NCBI GenBank assembly: GCA_026224875.1
Contig: JAMFRU010000040.1
Span: forward strand, 1-51,289
Source: Acidocella sp.
Lineage (GTDB): Bacteria > Pseudomonadota > Alphaproteobacteria > Acetobacterales > Acetobacteraceae
Direction of reading: 5' to 3'
DNA: 51,289 nt
Within the stretch, counting starts at the first letter, position 1, and each line of letters starts with the position of its first letter. The position numbers were made by a program, and so were the translations under genes. This document shows, one piece after another, positions 45,453-51,289 of the stretch. The notes under the pieces were generated by a model, which was not told the origin of the DNA, ran no database searches, and saw only the letters and a list, made by a program, of their open reading frames with translations.

Positions 45453-46507
45453 GCTTCCTCCCCAAACCCAAACTTCACCATCCCGGCCTCGGCTGTAATT
45501 CCCTCGGCTTCACCAAACGCGATTACGAAGGTGCGGTCTCCACCCTCTGCGCCGGCTGCGGCCACGACTCCATCTCGGCCGCCATCGTACGCGCCTGTTT
45601 CGAGCTCGATCTCCCCCCACATCGCATCGCCAAACTCTCCGGCATCGGCTGCTCTTCCAAAACCCCCACATATTTCTTAGGGAATTCGCACGGCTTCAAC
45701 GCCGTACATGGCCGCATGCCCTCGGTCGTAACGGGTGCGAACCTCGCCAACCGCGACCTCATCTATCTCGGCGTTTCCGGCGACGGCGATTCCGCCTCCA
45801 TCGGCCTCGGCCAATTCGCCCACGCCATGCGCCGCGGCGTGAACATGACCTACATCGTGGAGAACAACGGCGTTTACGGCCTCACCAAAGGCCAGTTCTC
45901 CGCCACCTCGGACAAAGGTGCAAAGAGCAAATCCGGTGCCACCAATAAAGACGAAGCCATCGACCTCGTCGGCATGGCCCTGCAACTAGGTGCCACTTTC
46001 GTCGCCCGCAGTTTTTCGGGCGACAAAGGGCAACTCGTCCCCCTCATCAAAGCCGCTTTGTCGCATAAAGGTGCCGCCTTCATCGACTGCATTTCCCCAT
46101 GCGTCACCTTCAACAACCACCAGGGCTCCACGAAAAGCTTTGATTACGTCCGCGAACATAATGAGGCGGTAAACTTCCTCGACGTCATCGTCGAAAAAGA
46201 AGAAATCATCGTAGACTACGCCCCCGGCGCCACGGAAATCGTCCGCCAGCACGACGGCTCACTCCTCCGCCTGCGCAAACTCGGAGAGTCCGACTACGAC
46301 CCAAGCGACCGCGCCGCCGCCTTCACCTTCCTCGAGCAACGCAAAGCCCAGGGCGAAATCGTCACCGGCCTGCTCTACGTAGACCCCACCGCCGACGACA
46401 TGCACGACCTCCTCGGCACCACCACCACCCCCCTCAACGAATTGTCCGAGGCCACCCTCTGCCCCGGCGGCACCGTCCTCGACAAACTAAACGCCAGCCT
46501 GCGGTAG
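45449..46507 (+). CDS. korB: 2-oxoacid:ferredoxin oxidoreductase, beta subunit (TPP-binding)
   Basis: A 352-residue subunit that binds thiamine diphosphate. STLCAGCGHDSISAAI and LSGIGCSSKTPTYFLG carry cluster-binding Cys, and VSGDGDSASIGLGQF with YIVENNGVYGLTKGQFSAT is the GDG...NN cofactor motif. PCVTFNNHQGSTKSFDYVRE is usual in KorB. The ATG overlaps the korA stop (ATGA). Together the three genes make a complete complex, in a lineage otherwise known as aerobic. Confidence 0.93.
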   Translation: MSFLPKPKLHHPGLGCNSLGFTKRDYEGAVSTLCAGCGHDSISAAIVRACFELDLPPHRIAKLSGIGCSSKTPTYFLGNSHGFNAVHGRMPSVVTGANLANRDLIYLGVSGDGDSASIGLGQFAHAMRRGVNMTYIVENNGVYGLTKGQFSATSDKGAKSKSGATNKDEAIDLVGMALQLGATFVARSFSGDKGQLVPLIKAALSHKGAAFIDCISPCVTFNNHQGSTKSFDYVREHNEAVNFLDVIVEKEEIIVDYAPGATEIVRQHDGSLLRLRKLGESDYDPSDRAAAFTFLEQRKAQGEIVTGLLYVDPTADDMHDLLGTTTTPLNELSEATLCPGGTVLDKLNASLR

Positions 46508-46596
46508 CCAGCCCCCAGCTGCCGTATCACCCAAACTACAAAATGTTTCTCAGTTCGGTTGAACGCCGTTTCTCCGTCCCGGCCATAAATCCCCTC

Positions 46597-46750
46597 CGCA
46601 TTCCGGTTGGGCGGGGTCAAGGGTGGGCGTCACGCGAATGCGTGCATGCGCGTCACGTGCATGCGCGTCATGCGAATGCGTGCATGCGCACGACGCCCAC
46701 CGCCTCTTGGCGGCGCGCAAGCGTCCTTGAGGCCGCCCAACCGGAATGCG
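46597..46750. repeat. 154-bp palindromic MITE-like intergenic element
   Basis: It is bounded by perfect 18-base inverted repeats (46597-46614 and 46733-46750, CGCATTCCGGTTGGGCGG). Inside are a second perfect pair, GGTGGGCGTC (46622-46631) with GACGCCCACC (46692-46701), and an 18-base direct repeat GCGAATGCGTGCATGCGC at 46634-46651 and 46672-46689. It has no coding capacity. It fits a non-autonomous mobile element or a complex structured leader; no target duplication was recognised. The rest of the 325-base gap shows nothing. Confidence 0.65.
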
Positions 46751-46832
46751 ACGCTTAAACGGCCCGGGCGCACATACCGGGCCACCACCAAATCCCGTGG
46801 CATTCCCCCAACAATCCAGCTAAACCCCCGCC

Positions 46833-48542
46833 ATGATCTACGACGTCATCATCATAGGCGGCGGCCACGCCGGCACGGAAGCAGCAGCAGCCTCCGCCCG
46901 CTTCGGCGCCCGCACCCTACTCGTCACCCAGCGCGCAGACCGCCTGGGCGAGATGTCCTGCAACCCCGCCATAGGCGGCATCGGCAAGGGCCACCTCGTC
47001 CGCGAGATCGACGCCCTGGACGGCCTCATGGGCAAAGCCGCGGACGCCGCCTGCATCCATTTCAAACTCCTCAACCGCGGCAAAGGCCCCGCCGTCCGCG
47101 GCCCCCGCGCCCAGGCCGACCGCGCACTCTACCGCAACGCCATCCAAGCCCTGCTGGCCGCCCAGCCCAACCTCACCATCCTGGAAGGCGAAGCCGCCGC
47201 GCTGGAACAAAGCAACGGCCACATCACCGGAGTCACCCTCGCGGATGGCAAAACCATCGCTTGCGCCGCCGTAGTCCTCACCACCGGCACATTCCTCAAC
47301 GGCATTCTTCATTTCGGAAACACAATGAAATCCGGCGGCCGCATCGGCGACGCCCCCTCCATCAGCCTGGCCGCCTCCCTAGCCCGCCTCAACCTCCCCC
47401 TTGGCCGCCTCAAAACCGGCACCCCCCCACGCCTGGCAAAATCCACAATCGACTGGGAGGCCCTCGCTGAAGACAAAGGCGAGAACCCGCCCGAGCCCTT
47501 CTCGGCCCTCACAGCCGCCGTCACCAACCAGCAAATCTCTTGCCGTATCACCAAAACCACGGAACAAACCCATCAAATCATCCGTGAAAACATCCATAAA
47601 TCAGCGGTTTACGGCGGCAACATCGCCGGCCGCGGTCCTCGTTATTGCCCCTCCATCGAGGACAAAGTTGTCCGCTTCTCCGAAAAGCCCGGCCACCAAA
47701 TATTCCTGGAACCCGAAGGCCTGGACGACGACACCATCTACCCCAACGGCATCTCCACCTCCCTACCGCTGGATGTCCAGGAACTCCTGCTCCACTCCAT
47801 CCCCGGCCTGGAGCACGCAAAAATCCTGCGCCCCGGCTACGCGGTGGAATACGACTACGTGGACCCCCGCGCCCTCGACCATTCCTTGGCTGTAAAACCC
47901 CTCCCCGGCCTCTACCTCGCCGGCCAGATCAACGGCACCACGGGCTACGAGGAAGCCGGCGCCCAAGGCCTCATCGCCGGGCTGAATGCCGCCCGCACCG
48001 CCGGCGGCAACGCCCCCATCACCCTCACCAGGGCGCAAGCCTACATCGGCGTGCTAATCGACGACCTCGTCACCCAAGGCGTGACAGAACCCTACCGCAT
48101 GTTCACCTCGCGCGCCGAATACCGCCTGCAACTCCGCGCCGACAACGCCGAGCTCCGCCTAACCCCACTGGGCCTCGCCTGGAACTGCATCGGCACCGCG
48201 CGCGAAACCAACTTCGCCGCCCTCCAATCGGAGCTAGCAGCCTTCAACAACAAACCCACAGGCGAATCCCGTGCCGCAAACATCCTGCGCGCCGACCAGC
48301 ATTACGCCGGCTATCTCTCCCGCCAGGACCACGAGATCAAAGCCCGCGAACGCGACGAAGCCGTCCGCATCCCCGAATCCCTCGACTACACCACCATCGG
48401 CGGCCTCTCCAACGAACTGCGCGAAAAACTGGAGCGCACCCGCCCGCAATCCCTGGCCGCCGCCGGCCGTATCGAAGCCATGACCCCCGCCGCCCTCGGC
48501 GCCATTTTCGCCGCCCTGAAAAAATCCCGCCGTGCCGCATGA
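46833..48542 (+). CDS. mnmG: tRNA uridine-5-carboxymethylaminomethyl modification enzyme MnmG
   Basis: A 569-residue FAD enzyme which, with MnmE, modifies the wobble uridine of several tRNAs. [20 protein letters not shown] binds [34 protein letters not shown] and [15 protein letters not shown] are family motifs. Relative to ~620-630 residues in E. coli, about 60 residues are missing from the helical region after LRLTPLGL. The end [20 protein letters not shown] is intact. mnmE, often adjacent, is not here. RsmG follows with an ATGA overlap. Confidence 0.95.
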   Translation: MIYDVIIIGGGHAGTEAAAASARFGARTLLVTQRADRLGEMSCNPAIGGIGKGHLVREIDALDGLMGKAADAACIHFKLLNRGKGPAVRGPRAQADRALYRNAIQALLAAQPNLTILEGEAAALEQSNGHITGVTLADGKTIACAAVVLTTGTFLNGILHFGNTMKSGGRIGDAPSISLAASLARLNLPLGRLKTGTPPRLAKSTIDWEALAEDKGENPPEPFSALTAAVTNQQISCRITKTTEQTHQIIRENIHKSAVYGGNIAGRGPRYCPSIEDKVVRFSEKPGHQIFLEPEGLDDDTIYPNGISTSLPLDVQELLLHSIPGLEHAKILRPGYAVEYDYVDPRALDHSLAVKPLPGLYLAGQINGTTGYEEAGAQGLIAGLNAARTAGGNAPITLTRAQAYIGVLIDDLVTQGVTEPYRMFTSRAEYRLQLRADNAELRLTPLGLAWNCIGTARETNFAALQSELAAFNNKPTGESRAANILRADQHYAGYLSRQDHEIKARERDEAVRIPESLDYTTIGGLSNELREKLERTRPQSLAAAGRIEAMTPAALGAIFAALKKSRRAA

Positions 48543-49123
48543 GCGGCCGCATGAGTGAAGCCACCTTGCGCCTTTACGCCGCTCTCGTCGAAAAATGGTC
48601 GCCCAAAATCAACCTGATCAGCAAATCGGACCTGCCCCACATCTGGGAGCGGCACATCCAGGACTCCCTCCGCCTGCTCCCCTACATCCCCGCCAACACA
48701 ACCCGCGCCATCGATCTCGGCTCCGGCGCCGGCTTTCCCGGCCTCGCCCTGTGCATCGCCACCGGCATCCCATTCGACCTCATAGAGTCAGACAGCCGCA
48801 AAGCCATCTTCCTCATGGAAGCCGCCCGCAAAACCGGTGCGCCCGCAAAAATTCACAACACCCGCATCGAAACCGCAGAAATCGCACCCGCCCCCCTCAT
48901 CACCGCCAGAGCCTTGGCCCCGCTCGATAAATTGCTCAGCCTCGCCGCCCCGCATCTGGCCCCAGGCGGCATTTGCCTCTTCCCCAAAGGCCGCGCCGCG
49001 GCAGACGAATTGACTGCCGCAACCCCCCTCTGGCACATGCATGCGGAGCGCATAACGGACCCCGCATGGGGCGACCTCTGTATCCTGAAAGTGAGCCAGC
49101 TCCACCATGCCGGACCAGACTAA
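48539..49123 (+). CDS. rsmG: 16S rRNA (guanine-527-N7) methyltransferase RsmG
   Basis: A 194-residue SAM-dependent rRNA methyltransferase. [20 protein letters not shown] and [17 protein letters not shown] are typical of the N-terminus; [20 protein letters not shown] binds [23 protein letters not shown] follows. The ATG at 48539 overlaps the mnmG stop; ATG 48551 is an alternative. The frame is open much further upstream within mnmG, but that part is a shadow. It overlaps parA by 17 bases. Confidence 0.94.
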   Translation: MSGRMSEATLRLYAALVEKWSPKINLISKSDLPHIWERHIQDSLRLLPYIPANTTRAIDLGSGAGFPGLALCIATGIPFDLIESDSRKAIFLMEAARKTGAPAKIHNTRIETAEIAPAPLITARALAPLDKLLSLAAPHLAPGGICLFPKGRAAADELTAATPLWHMHAERITDPAWGDLCILKVSQLHHAGPD

Positions 49124-49904
49124 ACGCCCGCGCATCATCGCCATCGCCAACCAGAAAGGCGGCGTCGGTAAAACCACCACCGCCATCAACTTGGCAGCCG
49201 CCCTTGCCGTGGGCGGCCTCAAAATCCTCCTCATCGACATAGACCCGCAAGGCAATGCCAGTACCGGCCTTGGCATCGGCCATGAGCTCCGCGAGGGCGG
49301 CACCTACGCCCTGCTCGCCGGCGAAACCACGCTCGCCGAAGCTACCCTGCAAACCAGCGTCGAAAACCTCTCGATCGTCCCCGCCGTCCCCGATCTCATC
49401 GGCGCAGACATGGAATTCAGCCAGCAAGACGGCCGCGAATTCCTCCTCCGCAACGCCTTTGCACAGGGGTGCGACGCCGACGTCATCTTCATAGACTGCC
49501 CCCCCGGCCTGGGCCTGCTCACCTTGAACGGCCTCGTCGCCGCAGACGCCGTCCTCGTCCCCCTCCAAGCGGAGTTCTTCGCCCTGGAAGGCATTTCCCA
49601 GCTGATCCGCACCATCGAGATGGTCAAACGCAGCCTAAACCCCAGCCTCGAACTGGAAGGCATCGTCCTGACCATGACCGACAAGCGCAACAACCTTTCT
49701 GAACAGGTCAGCACTGACGTCCGCGGCTATTTCAAAACCCAAGTGTTTGAAACCGCCATCCCCCGCAACATCCGCATCACCGAAGCCCCTAGCCACGGCA
49801 TCCCCGTCCTGCTTTATGATTTCCGCTCCACCGGCGCGCAGGCCTATCTAGCGCTGGCCGCTGAATTTCTACGCAGATCGAAAGCCCGGAGGGTGGTGGC
49901 ATGA
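49107..49904 (+). CDS. parA: Chromosome partitioning ATPase ParA
   Basis: A 265-residue Soj-type ATPase that moves the origin region. The deviant Walker A is QKGGVGKTTTAINLA (residues ~16-30), Walker B is DVIFIDCPPGLGLLTLNGL, and DIDPQGNASTGLG is the A' region. It starts inside the end of rsmG and overlaps the parB start by four bases, as in the conserved origin-proximal cluster. Confidence 0.97.
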   Translation: MPDQTKRPRIIAIANQKGGVGKTTTAINLAAALAVGGLKILLIDIDPQGNASTGLGIGHELREGGTYALLAGETTLAEATLQTSVENLSIVPAVPDLIGADMEFSQQDGREFLLRNAFAQGCDADVIFIDCPPGLGLLTLNGLVAADAVLVPLQAEFFALEGISQLIRTIEMVKRSLNPSLELEGIVLTMTDKRNNLSEQVSTDVRGYFKTQVFETAIPRNIRITEAPSHGIPVLLYDFRSTGAQAYLALAAEFLRRSKARRVVA

Positions 49905-50764
49905 GCATGAAAGAACAACCCAAACGGCTCGGCCGCGGCCTGGCCGCCCTCCTGGGCGAAGCTGCCGCGCCGCAAAGCACCACCGCCCCCGGCGTGCAGC
50001 AACTCCCAGTCGACATGCTGGAACCCAGCCCGTTTCAACCCCGCCAGGAAATGGACGAATCCGCACTACAGGAGCTGGCAGATTCCATCGCCCAGCGCGG
50101 CATCCTCCAGCCCCTCCTGGTCCGCCCCACCCCCGGCCGCCCAGACCATTACCAGATCATCGCCGGCGAACGCCGCTGGCGCGCCGCTCAGCGCATCTCC
50201 CTGCACGAAGTCCCCGTCCTGGTCCGCCCGCTCTCCGACAGTGACGCCATGGCCGCCGGCCTGGTCGAAAACCTGCAGCGCGAAGACCTCAACGCCATAG
50301 AAGAAGCCGAAGGTTACAAGCGCCTGCTCGAGGAATTCAGCCTGAGCCAGGACAAACTCGGCGAGGCCGTCGGCAAATCCCGCGCCCATATCGGCAACAT
50401 CATCCGCCTTCTCAAACTCCCCGAGCCGGTCCGCGCCATGCTGCGCCAGGGCAAAATCACCGCCGGCCACGCCCGCGCCCTGCTCACCCACCCAGACCCG
50501 CTCAAAGCCGCGAAAGACATCGTAAAACGCGATCTCTCCGTCCGCCAAACCGAAGCCCTGGCCGCCCAAGCCACCCGCCCCGCCAAAATCGCCGCCGGCA
50601 CCGCCCCGCGCGCGGATTCCGACGTCGAAGCCTTGGCCAACAGCCTGTCTGAACGTCTGGGCCTAAAAGTCCAGATCAAATTCAACGGCAAAGGCGGCGC
50701 CGTCACCCTCAACTACACCGATTTGGACCAGCTGGACTCACTGCTCGCCCTTTTGAACGGCTAA
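49901..50764 (+). CDS. parB: Chromosome partitioning protein ParB
   Basis: A 287-residue centromere-binding protein. The N-terminal RLGRGLAALLGE contacts ParA. The CTP-binding ParB domain includes SPFQPRQEMDESALQELADS and GERRWRAAQRI, and LVENLQREDLNAIEEAEGYK precedes the helix-turn-helix (LGEAVGKSRAHIGNIIRLLK). The C-terminus dimerises. Two parS palindromes lie directly after the stop codon. Confidence 0.97.
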   Translation: MSMKEQPKRLGRGLAALLGEAAAPQSTTAPGVQQLPVDMLEPSPFQPRQEMDESALQELADSIAQRGILQPLLVRPTPGRPDHYQIIAGERRWRAAQRISLHEVPVLVRPLSDSDAMAAGLVENLQREDLNAIEEAEGYKRLLEEFSLSQDKLGEAVGKSRAHIGNIIRLLKLPEPVRAMLRQGKITAGHARALLTHPDPLKAAKDIVKRDLSVRQTEALAAQATRPAKIAAGTAPRADSDVEALANSLSERLGLKVQIKFNGKGGAVTLNYTDLDQLDSLLALLNG

Positions 50765-50783
50765 TGCTTCACGTGAAGCATTA
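50762..50783. promoter_or_regulatory. parS: parS centromere site 1
   Basis: TAATGCTTCAC followed by GTGAAGCATTA is a perfect 22-base palindrome overlapping the end of parB. Its core TGCTTCACGTGAAGCA differs from the common parS TGTTTCACGTGAAACA by one base in each arm. Confidence 0.9.
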
Positions 50784-50797
50784 ATCTCCCGCCTCCC

Positions 50798-50823
50798 GGT
50801 GATGCTTCACGTGAAGCATCACC
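50798..50823. promoter_or_regulatory. parS: parS centromere site 2
   Basis: GGTGATGCTTCAC followed by GTGAAGCATCACC is a perfect 26-base palindrome with the same 16-base core as the first site, 39 bases away. The longer arms could also make a transcript-end hairpin. Confidence 0.9.
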
Positions 50824-50911
50824 CCCGCCCCAAAATTAACGAGCCCTTATTTAGGTTGCCGTAAGCCCTAGCCATCCTCGCACCGCAGCGGGGGTTGCAC
50901 TGGAGCCTCGC

Positions 50912-51172
50912 ATGTCCCGCCTTCTCGGCCGAATTTCCATCACCTGGCAGTTCATGCTGCTCTTTCTCATCGCCCTCACCCTCATGGGCTCCGGCACCTC
51001 CACCGCCCTTTACCTAAGCTACCGAATGGAGATGAACGCCAAACAGGCCCAGATCACCGCGCTCGATGCAGCCAGCGCCTCAATTGCCGAATATTATATG
51101 GCCCAAGCCGCCGATGGCAGCATGAGCACAACAACGGCCCAAGCCGCCGCCAAAACCGCGCTTAGAGTCTGA
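50912..51172 (+). pseudogene. Chemoreceptor (methyl-accepting protein), N-terminal fragment
   Basis: An 86-residue frame starting MSRLLGRISITWQFMLLFLI: a short cytoplasmic start, one membrane span to about residue 33, then a helical periplasmic start (ITALDAASASIAEYYMAQAA). These are typical of methyl-accepting proteins with a single Cache domain, which are over 500 residues. It stops abruptly after AAKTALRV, where relatives continue. The sequence from 51165 is less GC-rich and looks foreign, so an insertion is likely. GGAG six bases before the ATG supports the start. Confidence 0.65.
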
Positions 51173-51289
51173 TATTCTCAAATTGACGCGTACCCGGAAT
51201 TTTTGAGGTAATTTGCGCATTCCTGTGGTGAGAATGCACAGAGCAGGCTTCCAATGCCTTTCCATGTGTCTTCTACGGTGCGGGCGGCG
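51165..51289. mobile_element. Suspected insertion sequence end (continues off the right edge)
   Basis: From about 51165 the chemoreceptor frame is broken and composition becomes more AT-rich. CTCAAATT and AATTTTTGAG form an imperfect inverted pair near 51177-51205. A possible new frame starts at ATG 51254 (MPFHVSSTVRAA). No family motif is visible in so short a piece. Inference from disruption only. Confidence 0.35.

Noticed and set aside
46634-46689. Possible CRISPR-like array
   Set aside because: Only two copies of an 18-base repeat, embedded in a larger palindrome, with no cas genes.
47645-49123. 492-residue frame that would extend RsmG upstream
   Set aside because: The first ~300 residues are Pro/Arg/His-rich shadow of mnmG; family similarity begins only at 48539.

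Overview
The window is a GC-rich alphaproteobacterial chromosome segment, most likely from the Acetobacteraceae (Rhodospirillales/Acetobacterales). This rests on the mnmG-rsmG-parA-parB order with parS palindromes, the Tim44-like/MltA pair, RecX, a DUF1285 gene, and the style of the 2-oxoacid:ferredoxin oxidoreductase operon and of the large tandem glycosyltransferase. The genus cannot be fixed from sequence alone.

Layout. Positions 1-87 hold the end of an IS5-type insertion sequence. From 272 to 4769 lie housekeeping genes: an aspartate aminotransferase, a small secreted protein with a probable CTG start, an FKBP isomerase, an EcsC-family protein, rplT, rpmI and recX. From about 4790 to 31099 there is one compact phage-derived element of about 26 kb. 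Its structural genes all run on the minus strand, and a divergent XRE repressor sits at the right end. Read in transcription order it holds two small DNA-binding regulators, large terminase, portal, scaffold, major capsid protein, connectors, tail sheath, tail tube, a tail-assembly chaperone with a textbook -1 frameshift site, hub and LysM-type protein, baseplate V, W, J and I proteins, four large fibre/spike proteins, and a lysis cassette with a GH108 muramidase.

Both chromosomal flanks of this element are inside the window. It nevertheless has no integrase or transposase, no replication genes, no recognisable prohead protease and no tape-measure gene at the expected place. It is therefore either a decayed but frame-intact prophage or a domesticated particle of gene-transfer-agent type with an unusual, perhaps very short, contractile tail. 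This is the most interesting part of the window.

From 31147 to 41495 follow chromosomal genes: a two-domain glycosyltransferase with a duplicated N-terminal module, an N-formylglutamate amidohydrolase-like protein, a histidine phosphatase, a Tim44-like protein, the lytic transglycosylase MltA, the potassium transporter Kup, a CCA-adding enzyme, a CoA-type Nudix hydrolase and a DUF1285 protein. From 41800 to 46507 a three-gene operon encodes a 2-oxoacid:ferredoxin oxidoreductase (alpha/gamma fusion and beta) with its own flavin and iron-sulphur subunit; a perfect inverted repeat precedes it. A 154-bp palindromic MITE-like element follows. The window ends with mnmG, rsmG, parA, parB, two parS sites and a chemoreceptor gene that breaks off after 86 codons, probably at a second insertion sequence.
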